Origin: Ampullimonas aquatilis | GTDB lineage: Bacteria; Pseudomonadota; Gammaproteobacteria; Burkholderiales; Burkholderiaceae_D | Direction: 5' to 3' | Length of the DNA: 64,000 bases | Assembly (NCBI RefSeq): GCF_049675895.1 | Contig: NZ_CP183834.1 | Coordinates: 1,488,001-1,552,000 of the forward strand | In this document: piece by piece, positions 34,860 to 43,671 of the stretch | How positions within the stretch are numbered: the first letter of the stretch is position 1 | Layout of the letters: each line of letters starts with the position of its first letter | Translations under genes and position numbers: made by a program | Notes under the pieces: model-generated | Database searches by the model: none | What the model was told of the DNA's origin: nothing | What the model saw: only the letters and a program-made list of their open reading frames with translations

Positions 34860-35780
34860 ATGACTTCTTTGCATTTTTCAAATAATACTTTTGTCCCTGG
34901 TGATTTGCCCTTTGACGACTGGATGCGGGGTGTACTGAGCAGCTTTGAAGCAGCGCTGCAGCACTATTTACCGAGCAGTGATGTTGTGCCACAGCGCCTG
35001 CATGAGGCAATGCGCTATACCGTGCTTGGTGGCGGTAAACGGGTTCGTCCTTTACTGGTGGCTGCGGCCGGCGAGCTGGTCGGTGGCGAGCAAACCGCAA
35101 TCCTTGCCGCTGGATGTGCGATTGAGCTGATACACTGTTATTCATTGGTGCATGATGATATGCCTTGCATGGATGACGATGCATTGCGTCGTGGTCGTCC
35201 TACGGTACATGTTCAGTATGATGAGGCAACTGCCTTGCTGGTTGGCGATGCATTGCAGACACGCGCATTTGAAATCTTGGCGGATGATACGCTGCCACAT
35301 GGTTTGCGCTCTGTTGCAACGCTGGCCAAGGCCAGTGGTTCACGAGGGATGGCTGGTGGTCAGGCCATTGATTTGGGCAGTGTCGGGATCAAGATTGATC
35401 GCACCACGCTGGAAATCATGCATCGCATGAAAACGGGCGCGTTGCTTAAGGCTGCGGTTGAGTTGGGCCTATTATCTGCTCAGCAAATTGCGGTTGAACA
35501 ATATTTGCAGTTGGCAGAATTTGGTCAGATTATTGGTTTGGCCTTTCAGGTGGTTGATGACATTCTTGATGCAACCGCTTCTACCGAAGCACTCGGTAAA
35601 ACAGCGGGTAAGGATGAAGCTAATGACAAGCCAACTTATGTGTCAATGCTTGGTCTGCAAGCTGCACAGACCCTTGCCAAATCTTTACATGAAAATGCTT
35701 TAACGCTGCTGGCGCCTTATGGCGAAAATGCTGGACGGCTACGCCAATTGGCTGATTTGATTATTGCCCGATCTCATTGA
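34860..35780 (+). CDS. ispA: farnesyl diphosphate synthase (polyprenyl synthetase)
   Basis: Condenses isopentenyl and dimethylallyl/geranyl diphosphates to farnesyl diphosphate. Its 306 residues are typical. GGGKRVRPLL lies near residue 58. The first aspartate-rich motif is LVHDDMPCMDDDALRRGRPT (about 96-115). MAGGQAIDLG follows near 163, and the second motif, FQVVDDILDATAS, near 229-241. The short-chain form is supported by the DDxxxxD spacing with a two-residue insert. It sits between xseB and dxs with gaps of 15 and 6 bp, so the three are surely one operon. Confidence 0.96.
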   Translation: MTSLHFSNNTFVPGDLPFDDWMRGVLSSFEAALQHYLPSSDVVPQRLHEAMRYTVLGGGKRVRPLLVAAAGELVGGEQTAILAAGCAIELIHCYSLVHDDMPCMDDDALRRGRPTVHVQYDEATALLVGDALQTRAFEILADDTLPHGLRSVATLAKASGSRGMAGGQAIDLGSVGIKIDRTTLEIMHRMKTGALLKAAVELGLLSAQQIAVEQYLQLAEFGQIIGLAFQVVDDILDATASTEALGKTAGKDEANDKPTYVSMLGLQAAQTLAKSLHENALTLLAPYGENAGRLRQLADLIIARSH

Positions 35781-35786
35781 AGGCTT

Positions 35787-37688
35787 ATGTTCGACTTATT
35801 AAATAAAATCCAAAATCCAGACGATCTAAAGCATCTGGATAAATTTCAACTGCATACCTTGGCTGCTGAGTTGCGCGCATTTGTGCTGGATTCTGTATCC
35901 AAGACGGGTGGTCATCTCTCATCCAATTTGGGTACGGTTGAGTTGACCATTGCTTTGCATCGGGTCTTTAATACACCTTATGATCGGATCGTCTGGGATG
36001 TGGGGCATCAAACCTATCCTCATAAAATCCTGACGGGTCGTCGTGATCGCATGGCGTCCTTGCGTCAATTGGGGGGACTATCTGGTTTTCCTAAGCGTGA
36101 CGAGAGTGACTTTGATGCTTTTGGCACGGCTCATTCATCAACGAGTATTTCAGCGGCACTGGGCATGGCTTTGGCTGCGCGCATCAAAGGTGAGGATCGT
36201 CGCGCTATTGCCGTCATTGGTGATGGTGCCATGACAGCAGGGATGGCATTTGAAGCGATGAATAATGCCGGTGTTTGTCACGACGTAAATTTACTGGTCG
36301 TGCTCAATGATAACGACATGTCGATTTCGCCACCGGTTGGTGCTTTGAATCGTTATTTGGCTCGGTTGTTGTCCGGACGTTTTTACGCCGCTGCGCGCCA
36401 TGTAGGTCGCAGCGTGCTGGGGGTAGTGCCACCCGTTTTAGAGTTGGCAAAACGCCTGGAAGAGCATGCCAAGGGCATGATTGTGCCGGCGACGATGTTT
36501 GAAGAGTTTGGCTTTAACTATATTGGTCCAATCGACGGGCATGATCTGGATTCTCTGATTCCTACGCTAGAAAATATCAAACACCTGAAAGGCCCACAGT
36601 TCCTCCATGTGGTGACTAAAAAAGGTCAGGGTTATAAATTGGCTGAAGCTGACCCAGTGCTCTATCACGGGCCTGGTAAATTTAATCCTGCAGAAGGCAT
36701 TAAGAAAACAGCCAGTAGCAAGCCGACATTTACTCAGGTGTTTGGCGATTGGCTTTGTGATATGGCAGTCAAGGATGAACGATTGATTGGCATCACGCCA
36801 GCCATGCGTGAAGGTTCTGGTTTGGTCCAATTTGAGAAAAAATTTCCCAATCGTTATTTTGATGTGGGGATTGCCGAACAGCATGCCGTTACTTTTGCAG
36901 CAGGTCTGGCCTGCGAAGGACTCAAGCCAGTGGTGGCCATTTATTCCACCTTTTTGCAGCGCGGTTATGATCAGTTGATCCATGATGTGGCATTGCAAAA
37001 TCTGCCGGTGGTTTTTGCCATGGATCGTGCCGGGCTGGTCGGTGCTGATGGCGCCACGCATGCTGGTGCTTATGACATTCCATTTTTGCGCTGTATTCCC
37101 AATATGACGGTGATGACTCCAGCAGATGAAAATGAATGCCGCCAATTGCTTACTACTGCCTATAACGTGAATGGACCAAGTGCCGTGCGTTATCCAAGGG
37201 GTAGCGGTATCGGTAAACCAATTGAATCCGAATTAACGTCCCTGCCGTTGGGTAAAGGGGTTATTTGTAGAGAGGTTCAAAAATCAGGGCATTACCGGGT
37301 TGCCATTCTTGCTTTTGGGACCTTGCTCTATCCGGCACTGGAAGCTGCAGAAAAATTAGACCTCACGATTGCCAATATGCGTTTTGTCAAACCACTCGAT
37401 CGTGAACTGGTCCTGCAATTGGCGCAAGATCATGATGCTTTTGTCACAATCGAAGAGGGCGCACTGATGGGGGGCGCTGGTAGTGCGGTACTCGAGTTGT
37501 TGGCAGAAGAAGGGTTAGCGAAACCTGTGTTGCAATTGGGATTGCCTGATCAATTTATCGATCATGGTGATCATGCCAAATTACTGGCCTCCTTGGGATT
37601 GGATGCTTCTGGGATTGAGAAAGCGATCAAAACACGTTTTTTTACTGTTAAAGGGGAGGTCAGCCCACGACTGGTCGTCAATCAATAA
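35787..37688 (+). CDS. dxs: 1-deoxy-D-xylulose-5-phosphate synthase
   Basis: First enzyme of the methylerythritol phosphate pathway: thiamine-diphosphate-dependent joining of pyruvate and glyceraldehyde 3-phosphate. Its 633 residues match the family. VWDVGHQTYPHKILTGR lies near 70, the thiamine motif GDGAMTAGMAFEAMNNAG near 151-168 with LNDNDMSISPPVG following, and the transketolase-type pyrimidine domain begins near 318. Within it come RYFDVGIAEQHAVTFAAGLA and DRAGLVGADGATHAGAYD. It follows ispA by 6 bp, so precursor supply and prenyl chain synthesis are cotranscribed. It converges on tsaD with a 24-bp gap. Confidence 0.97.
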   Translation: MFDLLNKIQNPDDLKHLDKFQLHTLAAELRAFVLDSVSKTGGHLSSNLGTVELTIALHRVFNTPYDRIVWDVGHQTYPHKILTGRRDRMASLRQLGGLSGFPKRDESDFDAFGTAHSSTSISAALGMALAARIKGEDRRAIAVIGDGAMTAGMAFEAMNNAGVCHDVNLLVVLNDNDMSISPPVGALNRYLARLLSGRFYAAARHVGRSVLGVVPPVLELAKRLEEHAKGMIVPATMFEEFGFNYIGPIDGHDLDSLIPTLENIKHLKGPQFLHVVTKKGQGYKLAEADPVLYHGPGKFNPAEGIKKTASSKPTFTQVFGDWLCDMAVKDERLIGITPAMREGSGLVQFEKKFPNRYFDVGIAEQHAVTFAAGLACEGLKPVVAIYSTFLQRGYDQLIHDVALQNLPVVFAMDRAGLVGADGATHAGAYDIPFLRCIPNMTVMTPADENECRQLLTTAYNVNGPSAVRYPRGSGIGKPIESELTSLPLGKGVICREVQKSGHYRVAILAFGTLLYPALEAAEKLDLTIANMRFVKPLDRELVLQLAQDHDAFVTIEEGALMGGAGSAVLELLAEEGLAKPVLQLGLPDQFIDHGDHAKLLASLGLDASGIEKAIKTRFFTVKGEVSPRLVVNQ

Positions 37689-37712
37689 AAACTTTATTGG
37701 TTAGTCGTATGT

Positions 37713-38774
37713 TCAGATTGTCGTTTTGGCAATCTGAATCTCGGCAAGATTCCAGCGTGGTTTGACATCAAATTGATAATCATGCGTTGCCTGCTCAGGT
37801 TGAATAGCCAAACGCATGGCACCCGCAAATGCAATCATTGCGCCATTGTCTGTGCACAAGTGAAGTTCCGGGTAATAGACTTCTATCTTGTTTTTTAAGG
37901 CCATCTGATCAAGTTGCTCTCGCAAATGACGATTGGCACCAACTCCACCAGCAACCACGAGCCTTTTCATATTGGTTTTTTGTAGTGCTCGTAATGATTT
38001 TTTGCACAGTACATCAACGGCTGCTTCTTGAAATGCCAAGGCAATATTAGCTTTGTCCTGAGCACTCATGTTGGCACCGAGTTTGCGGACCTCTGTGAGT
38101 ACAGCAGTTTTCAAGCCCGAGAACGAGAAATCAAGATCGTCGGAGTGCAGCATGGGACGTGGAAATTTGAATTGTCCAGCTTGGCCTTGCTCGGCTAGCT
38201 TAGCGACAGCGGGTCCACCTGGATAAGATAGATCCAATAATTTGGCTGTTTTATCAAAGGCTTCACCCGCTGCGTCGTCCAGTGTTTCTCCCAGCAAGCT
38301 ATAGTTCCCCATCGCCGTTACGGACATAAGTTGTGTATGTCCGCCTGAAACCAGCAGCGCAACAAATGAAAATATTGGTGGTTTACTTGAAAGTAGCGGG
38401 GAGAGCAGATGTCCTTCCAGATGATGAATGCCAATAACCGGTTTGTTCAAACTCATCGCCAATGCATTGGCCAAGGATGAACCGACTAAGAGTGCCCCCG
38501 CTAAACCTGGCCCTTTGGTATAGGCAATCGCATCAATCTGGTCGAGTGACAAACCAGATTGGTGTTGAATATCTTCAAGCAGCGGGATGAGTCTTTGAAT
38601 ATGGTCGCGTGAAGCCAATTCAGGCACAACACCACCATATTCCATGTGCATGCTGATTTGCGAGTGCAGCGCATGGGCGAGTAATTCGCCATACTGGCCT
38701 TGTTCGTTGGGTTGATATTTAAATAAGGCCAGTCCTGTTTCATCACAGGAGCTTTCAATGCCAAGCACAATCAT
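37713..38774 (-). CDS. tsaD: tRNA threonylcarbamoyladenosine transferase subunit
   Basis: Catalytic component of the machinery that makes t6A37 in tRNAs decoding ANN codons, working with TsaB, TsaE and TsaC. Its 353 residues start MIVLGIESSCDETGLALF. The metal ligands are in IGIHHLEGHLLSPLL (His-x3-His, near 111-115). LLVSGGHTQL near 135 and the C-terminal VVAGGVGANRHLREQL and CTDNGAMIAFAGAMRL complete the ASKHA fold. The start is ATG 38774. The next gene upstream on this strand, the leucyltransferase, stops 28 bp before. An essential housekeeping gene in most bacteria. Confidence 0.97.
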   Translation of the reverse strand: MIVLGIESSCDETGLALFKYQPNEQGQYGELLAHALHSQISMHMEYGGVVPELASRDHIQRLIPLLEDIQHQSGLSLDQIDAIAYTKGPGLAGALLVGSSLANALAMSLNKPVIGIHHLEGHLLSPLLSSKPPIFSFVALLVSGGHTQLMSVTAMGNYSLLGETLDDAAGEAFDKTAKLLDLSYPGGPAVAKLAEQGQAGQFKFPRPMLHSDDLDFSFSGLKTAVLTEVRKLGANMSAQDKANIALAFQEAAVDVLCKKSLRALQKTNMKRLVVAGGVGANRHLREQLDQMALKNKIEVYYPELHLCTDNGAMIAFAGAMRLAIQPEQATHDYQFDVKPRWNLAEIQIAKTTI

Positions 38775-38802
38775 TGGGAGTCAGACTAGAAATAAATAAA
38801 CG

Positions 38803-39546
38803 TCACGCAGAACGTGACCATTGACCATTTTCAAATTGTTCAAATGGTTTGAAATTGGCTTTATAGGCCATCTTTCTGGATTCTTTTATCCAGTAGCCAA
38901 GATATACATAATCCAGTTTTAATTCTTTGGCTTGTTCGATTTGCCAGAGAATATTGTAGGTGCCAAAACTGGTTCCAGGAAAATCAGGCTCATAAAAGGT
39001 GTAAACGGAAGAAAGGCCGTCGCTCAAAATATCAATAATGCTGACTATCCGAAGCTGGCCAGGCAGGTTTTGGATTTTTCCGGGTTCACGGAATTCAACC
39101 AGCCTGGTATTGACCCGGCTTTGCAATAAGAACTGGGCATACTGCTCTTTACTATCATGATCCATGCCGCCACCGGTATGACGTCTTGCCTGATAGCGCA
39201 GGTAGAGTTCATAGTGTTCTTGAGAATAGGCTAACTGAGTAACGCGCGTTTCGAGTGAAGTGTGTTTTTGCCAAATTCTGCGTTGTGATCGATTGGCCTC
39301 AAATTCACTACTTAATATACGGACAGGAATGCAGGATTGACAGCCATCGCAATAGGGGCGGTAAGTAAAGATGCCGCTACGGCGAAATCCGGCATGCACT
39401 AATTCTGTATAAACATCGGCATTGATTAAATGACTGGGTGTCGCGACTTGCGAGCGAGCCAGATTACTGTCTATATAACTGCAAGAGTAGGGCGCAGTAG
39501 AGTAAAACTGCAAAGCAGAAAAAGGAAGTTCATTAAGATTTGCCAC
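38803..39546 (-). CDS. bpt: aspartate/glutamate leucyltransferase (Ate1-like)
   Basis: N-degron enzyme that adds leucine from Leu-tRNA to proteins starting with Asp or Glu, marking them for ClpS-ClpAP. Its 247 residues carry the ATE N-terminal cysteine cluster: YSCSYIDSNLARSQ and then RPYCDGCQSCIPVRIL (about 63-78). The C-terminal GNAT-like domain contains YLRYQARRHTGGGMD and YVYLGYWIKESRKMAYKANFKP. The start codon is GTG. It begins 8 bp after aat ends, so the two aminoacyl-transferases of the same degradation route are cotranscribed. Confidence 0.92.
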   Translation of the reverse strand: MANLNELPFSALQFYSTAPYSCSYIDSNLARSQVATPSHLINADVYTELVHAGFRRSGIFTYRPYCDGCQSCIPVRILSSEFEANRSQRRIWQKHTSLETRVTQLAYSQEHYELYLRYQARRHTGGGMDHDSKEQYAQFLLQSRVNTRLVEFREPGKIQNLPGQLRIVSIIDILSDGLSSVYTFYEPDFPGTSFGTYNILWQIEQAKELKLDYVYLGYWIKESRKMAYKANFKPFEQFENGQWSRSA

Positions 39547-39554
39547 GGCAGTTG

Positions 39555-40253
39555 TCAGAAATTCCAGTTCTTGATTGGCGATTGATTGCAGGCAGATTCT
39601 ATATGTTTAAGAAAAGTATCACGGGAAATTTCCCTTGCTCCCAATGATGCCAGATGCGATGTGTTTTGCTGACAGTCTATCATTTCGACATCATTTTGTT
39701 GCAAGAATTCCACTAGATAGGAGAGTGCAATTTTGGAGGCGTCCGTCTTTTTGCAAAACATGGATTCTCCATAAAACATTCTTCCAATAGCCACACCATA
39801 TAGTCCACCGACTAACTCATTTTGATAATAGGTTTCCACGCTATGCGCACAGCCTATACTCGCTAGTTCAGAGTATGCAAGAAAAATCTCCTCAGTTATC
39901 CAGGTTCCCACTTGTGCCTGGCGCGGTTGGGCGCATGCCCGCATGACAGCGGCAAAATTGTGATCCATATGAACTTGCCAGTCGGGATTGTTGGATGTTT
40001 TTCTAAGCGTTTTCTTGAAATTGCTACTGCGCTTGAATTCATCTGTATATAAGACCATTCTAGGATTTGGACACCACCACAAGATGGGTTGGTCATCTGA
40101 ATACCAAGGAAAAATACCTTTCCTGTAAGCAGCAAGTAGCCATTGCGCATTCAACATACCGCCAGCAGCCAGCAGCCCGGCAGCCCCATCTGATTCTGTC
40201 AGTGCTTCTTGGGCGGAAGGAAAAATCGGTTGGTGAGAAAGCCAAGGTACCAA
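39555..40253 (-). CDS. aat: leucyl/phenylalanyl-tRNA-protein transferase
   Basis: Adds Leu or Phe to N-terminal Lys or Arg, feeding the bacterial N-degron pathway. Its 232 residues show the family blocks: GLLAAGGMLNAQWLLAAYRKGIFPWYSDDQPILWWCPNPRMVL (about 26-68), then WITEEIFLAYSELASIGCAHSVETY, then LVGGLYGVAIGRMFYGESMFCKKTDASKIAL. The start is TTG 40253 (reading M-V-P-W-L, like the common MIPWL). It is followed at 8 bp by bpt and preceded by the Nudix gene 39 bp upstream, all on the minus strand. Confidence 0.95.
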   Translation of the reverse strand: MVPWLSHQPIFPSAQEALTESDGAAGLLAAGGMLNAQWLLAAYRKGIFPWYSDDQPILWWCPNPRMVLYTDEFKRSSNFKKTLRKTSNNPDWQVHMDHNFAAVMRACAQPRQAQVGTWITEEIFLAYSELASIGCAHSVETYYQNELVGGLYGVAIGRMFYGESMFCKKTDASKIALSYLVEFLQQNDVEMIDCQQNTSHLASLGAREISRDTFLKHIESACNQSPIKNWNF

Positions 40254-40292
40254 GATAGATCGGGATTTTGTTGTGATTAGATCAAGGCAATA

Positions 40293-40850
40293 TCAGGTGC
40301 TTTGTTGTGGGGAGCAGCCCGACAATAAGGTAAAAGATTCACTAGCTTGTTCTGAGAAATAATGTCTGAGAGTTTGTTTGACGGTAGAAAATGCCAAATT
40401 GTCCCAGGGAATTTCACTTTCTTTAAACAACCTGACTTCGAGACTTTCTTCTCCTGCCATGAAGTTGGTATCAATCAATCTGGCTCTGTAAAAAAAATGT
40501 ACTTGGTGAACATGCGGTACATCAATTAGTGAATAAAGGCCTTCCAAGCGCACTCTTGCGCCAGCTTCCTCCAGTGTTTCCCGCAAAGCCCCTTCTTCCA
40601 TTGTTTCGCCAACTTCCATGAAACCCGCAGGAAGAGTCCAATACCCGTAGCGTGGTTCAATGGCACGCTTGCAGAGCAATACTTCATTGCTCCATGTTGG
40701 TATTGTGCCAACAACATTTTTAGGATTGAGATAATGTATTTCTTTGCAATTGGGACAAACATGCCGTGGCCTGTTGTCTCCGTCCGGAATAAGCAATTTG
40801 ACGCGATGGCCGCAGCAAGAGCAAAAAAGCATGGCTAGATGATCTGTCAT
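40293..40850 (-). CDS. Nudix hydrolase with zinc ribbon
   Basis: A 185-residue hydrolase for nucleoside-diphosphate-linked compounds. An N-terminal zinc ribbon, CSCCGH...CPNC (about 10-36), precedes the Nudix box GFMEVGETMEEGALRETLEEAGA (about 76-98), which matches Gx5Ex7REUxEExGU fully. Zinc ribbon plus Nudix recalls NudC and ADP-ribose pyrophosphatase-like proteins, but the protein is shorter than NudC and the substrate is not evident. It is first in the minus-strand run toward aat, bpt and tsaD, and divergent from the initiator tRNA gene. Confidence 0.9.
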   Translation of the reverse strand: MTDHLAMLFCSCCGHRVKLLIPDGDNRPRHVCPNCKEIHYLNPKNVVGTIPTWSNEVLLCKRAIEPRYGYWTLPAGFMEVGETMEEGALRETLEEAGARVRLEGLYSLIDVPHVHQVHFFYRARLIDTNFMAGEESLEVRLFKESEIPWDNLAFSTVKQTLRHYFSEQASESFTLLSGCSPQQST

Positions 40851-40942
40851 AAAGAATGAAGGAATTAAGCAATGAGTTTAGCATTCAGTGTGCGTGAAAA
40901 AATGTATGAAGAACATTCATCATCAAGTTTAATAATAAAAAC

Positions 40943-40971
40943 TTGCTTATTAAAAGCATTCGCGCTATAGT
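40943..40971 (+). promoter_or_regulatory. promoter of the initiator tRNA gene
   Basis: TTGCTT and TATAGT with exactly 17 bp between them, 12 bp upstream of the mature tRNA 5' end. Strong sigma-70 match. Confidence 0.75.
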
Positions 40972-40982
40972 CTATGTCTTGG

Positions 40983-41059
40983 CGCGGGGTGGAGCAGTCT
41001 GGCAGCTCGTCGGGCTCATAACCCGAAGGTCACAGGTTCAAATCCTGTCCCCGCAACCA
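40983..41059 (+). tRNA. initiator tRNA-Met (CAU)
   Basis: A 77-nt cloverleaf with anticodon CAT in the loop GGGCTCATAACCC. Three G-C pairs in the anticodon stem (GGG/CCC) and an unpaired first base (C1 opposite A72) mark it as the initiator. CCA is encoded at the 3' end (41057-41059). The T-loop GGTTCAAATCC is normal. It stands alone before scpB. Confidence 0.97.
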
Positions 41060-41164
41060 ATACCCTTTTGAATGTGTATTCTGATTGGTGTTTGGTGCAT
41101 CTTGGGGCTGTTTAGCCTATTTCAATCTTCATGGCGTATAACGCAAACTTTTCTACGGTAGCGA

Positions 41165-41824
41165 ATGGAGACTGCCGAAATAAAAAAAATACTTGAAGCT
41201 GTGCTGTTATGTGCTGATGGGCCATTGTCTGTTTCTCGCCTGATGCAGGTGTTTGATGATGAGGCTATAAGTGCGCAGGATCTGGGTTGCATTTTAAATG
41301 ATCTTGCTGATGACTGGCGGGAGCGTGGTGTGCAGCTTGTCCAGGTTTCGACGGGCTGGCGTTTTCAGAGTGTTGCATTTGTTCAGCGCTACATTGAGCG
41401 GTTGAAGCCGGAGAAACCAGCAAAGTACACGCGAGCCGTATTGGAGACCTTGGCGATCATTGCCTATAAACAACCGGTGACACGTGGTGACATCGAAGAA
41501 ATACGTGGTGTCACGGTTTCAAGTCAAATCATCAAGGTACTAGAGGACAGGGGCTGGATTGAGGTGGTTGGTCATCGCGATACGCCCGGAAGGCCTGCGT
41601 TGTTTGTGACTACTGAGGCATTTTTGGATGATCTTGCCCTGACGGGTCTTTCGGATATTCCTTTAGAAGAAAATTCTGGTGATTTCATTGATGTCATCCA
41701 GGCCACTATGCAGTTTGATGTAGACGTGATGACAACTAATGTGCCGTCTATTGTCGAAGCTTCCTTGATGGATGTGGCAAATCCTATTGAACAACTGAAT
41801 TCCTCCGGCGAGGCCGAGCAATAG
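41165..41824 (+). CDS. scpB: segregation and condensation protein B
   Basis: Kleisin-partner subunit of the SMC-ScpAB condensin, which organises the chromosome for segregation. Its 219 residues contain two winged-helix domains: IKKILEAVLLCADGPLSVSRLMQVF (about 6-30), and then YTRAVLETLAIIAYKQPVTRGDIEEIRGVTVSSQIIKVLEDRGWIEVVGHRDTPGRPALFVTT, the highly conserved ScpB core. A 50-residue acidic tail follows. ScpA and Smc are not in the window. It is placed directly before rluB, a pairing common in bacteria. Confidence 0.94.
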   Translation: METAEIKKILEAVLLCADGPLSVSRLMQVFDDEAISAQDLGCILNDLADDWRERGVQLVQVSTGWRFQSVAFVQRYIERLKPEKPAKYTRAVLETLAIIAYKQPVTRGDIEEIRGVTVSSQIIKVLEDRGWIEVVGHRDTPGRPALFVTTEAFLDDLALTGLSDIPLEENSGDFIDVIQATMQFDVDVMTTNVPSIVEASLMDVANPIEQLNSSGEAEQ

Positions 41825-41856
41825 GTCTACCTGCTTGTTGTTGCTGGTTTGCTTGT

Positions 41857-41880
41857 GAACCCCCTTGGTTTGGGTGGTTC
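41857..41880 (+). terminator. hairpin between scpB and rluB
   Basis: GAACC.CCC pairs with GGG.GGTTC around a TTGGTTT loop, followed only by AACTTTTA. A weak terminator or attenuator in an otherwise short gap. Confidence 0.35.
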
Positions 41881-41913
41881 AACTTTTATGAAAATATTTT
41901 TTCCAAATAATCT

Positions 41914-43524
41914 ATGAGTGCTGTTACTGATGATTCCTCAGATGTGCCAGTTAGTCTGTCGACTGAATCTGTGGGTGTAGAAAAGAAAAGGCGTGTGCCC
42001 AGGAAGCGCGTGATTAAATCAGCTGATGTGGTTAATGTCTCAAGTGATAACGTGCAGTCAAGTGCCGTTGCTTCAAATACCGACGCAGCTATTATTACGA
42101 CGCAATCCGAACTGCCAACACAACAAGATCATCAGGAGCAGAAAAAAGGTCGTCAACGATTTGAGGCCAACCAGAATCGCCATTCAAAGGGTGGTGCTCG
42201 TCATCCTCAAACACGGTTGGGTCAACGCAAGGGTAAACCAAATACCAACCCTAAGACTCCGGGGCAGCTTGAAATTCAAGGTGAAGGAGCTAAATCTCAG
42301 GCTTTTGATTTCATTGTTGCGGATGCTGCTGGTGAGGTGAGTGCAGTAGAAGTTTCCAATATTGATGTGAGTCAGCAAAAGTCGGCTGGTGGTAAGCATT
42401 CTGCGCAGACCGGGCGTGCAGCGGCAGCATTTGATGATTCGACCAAGCTGCATAAGGTTCTGGCAGAGGCAGGTATGGGTTCTCGCCGTGACATGGAGGA
42501 GCTGATTCTGTCGGGGCGAATTTCAGTGAATGGTGAGCCTGCTCATATTGGCCAGCGAATTGCTGATACCGATCAGGTGCGAATTAACGGCAAGTTGGTC
42601 TATCGCAGAATAGCTAAAAAACCGCCACGAATTTTGATTTACCATAAGCCGGCTGGCGAGATTGTTAGTCATTCCGATCCTGAGGGACGAGCAACAGTTT
42701 TTGAGCGACTGCCTTCTGTCAAGGCTGCTAAATGGCTAGCTATTGGTCGACTTGATTTTAATACCGAGGGTTTACTGATTTTTACTACGTCTGGTGACTT
42801 TGCCAATCGGCTAATGCATCCCCGCTATGGTTTTGAGCGTGAATACGCGGTGCGTATTCTTGGTGAGTTGGCTGAGGGACAGCGGCAGATGTTGCTGGCG
42901 GGCATTGAGTTAGATGATGGTATTGCAAAATTTAATAAAATTGCTGATGGTGGCGGTGATGGTGCTAACCGCTGGTATCGGGTTTCTTTGTCTGAAGGAA
43001 AGAACCGAGAGATTCGTCGTATGTTTGAATCGCTGGGACTTACCGTATCTCGACTGATTCGTACCAGTTTTGGTGCAATCGCACTCCCGTCTGGTTTGAA
43101 GCGAGGTCGTTGGATGGAGCTGGATGCGCTGGCTGTTGGTGCACTATTAAAGTCGGTGGGTATGAGTTTGCAGGAAAATACCTCGAGCGATGAAGTTCGG
43201 CATGGTTCTTCGGCAAATGGTAGGAGTGGTCGCCCGAATTCTGGTTCGACTCCGTTTCATGCTAATGCGTTGCCTTTTCCTGTTGCAGCGCCTGATGCAA
43301 CTCATGGGCGCAGCAGTGCTCGCCCAAATTCGCGTACTCGCCAACCAGATCCATTGCGCTCGAGTGTTGAATATATCGCTCGAGATGGCGCTTTGCCTAA
43401 GCGCGGTTCGTCGAACGGGTTTGCTGGTGGGGTTGCCAATCCGGGTTTCAAGCGCGCAGGTGCAAAACCGTATGGGGCAAAGCCCTTCGCTGCAAAAGGT
43501 GGTAAGCGTCGTAACTCGGAGTGA
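41914..43524 (+). CDS. rluB: 23S rRNA pseudouridine synthase RluB-like, with long tails
   Basis: Pseudouridine synthase expected to modify 23S rRNA U2605. At 536 residues it is nearly twice the E. coli enzyme because of a basic, Gln/Asn/Lys-rich N-terminus (about 1-180) and an Arg/Gly/Ser-rich C-terminus (about 425-536). Between them, LHKVLAEAGMGSRRDMEELILSGRISVNG is the S4 RNA-binding domain. The catalytic segment is WLAIGRLDFNTEGLLIFTTSGDFANRLMHP, with the Asp in GRLDFNTEGL. ENRWYRV-like and EGKNREIRRMFESLG follow. The tails are probably disordered RNA-binding extensions. It is downstream of scpB and ahead of the rimP promoter. Confidence 0.93.
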   Translation: MSAVTDDSSDVPVSLSTESVGVEKKRRVPRKRVIKSADVVNVSSDNVQSSAVASNTDAAIITTQSELPTQQDHQEQKKGRQRFEANQNRHSKGGARHPQTRLGQRKGKPNTNPKTPGQLEIQGEGAKSQAFDFIVADAAGEVSAVEVSNIDVSQQKSAGGKHSAQTGRAAAAFDDSTKLHKVLAEAGMGSRRDMEELILSGRISVNGEPAHIGQRIADTDQVRINGKLVYRRIAKKPPRILIYHKPAGEIVSHSDPEGRATVFERLPSVKAAKWLAIGRLDFNTEGLLIFTTSGDFANRLMHPRYGFEREYAVRILGELAEGQRQMLLAGIELDDGIAKFNKIADGGGDGANRWYRVSLSEGKNREIRRMFESLGLTVSRLIRTSFGAIALPSGLKRGRWMELDALAVGALLKSVGMSLQENTSSDEVRHGSSANGRSGRPNSGSTPFHANALPFPVAAPDATHGRSSARPNSRTRQPDPLRSSVEYIARDGALPKRGSSNGFAGGVANPGFKRAGAKPYGAKPFAAKGGKRRNSE

Positions 43525-43548
43525 TGGGGGCGAAAGATTATCCCATCA

Positions 43549-43577
43549 TTGCTATTCTCGCTGGGTAGAACTATAAT
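43549..43577 (+). promoter_or_regulatory. strong promoter ahead of rimP
   Basis: TTGCTA and a perfect TATAAT with a 17-bp spacer. The predicted start near 43584 is only about 15 nt before a strong terminator stem, so most transcripts may end early. Confidence 0.75.
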
Positions 43578-43598
43578 ATTCTGCGAGAAAAAATTCTG

Positions 43599-43622
43599 AT
43601 GGGCGGGTGCCCATTTTTTTTT
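43599..43622 (+). terminator. leader terminator/attenuator before rimP
   Basis: Perfect stem ATGGGC-GGGT-GCCCAT followed by nine T residues. It can end rluB transcripts and the short transcript from the promoter at 43549. It resembles the rimP-leader hairpin known upstream of rimP-nusA operons. Confidence 0.8.
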
Positions 43623-43671
43623 GTCCAATGCTTTTGTAAGCGCTGGGCAGCATGATAATTAAAGGCTGAAG

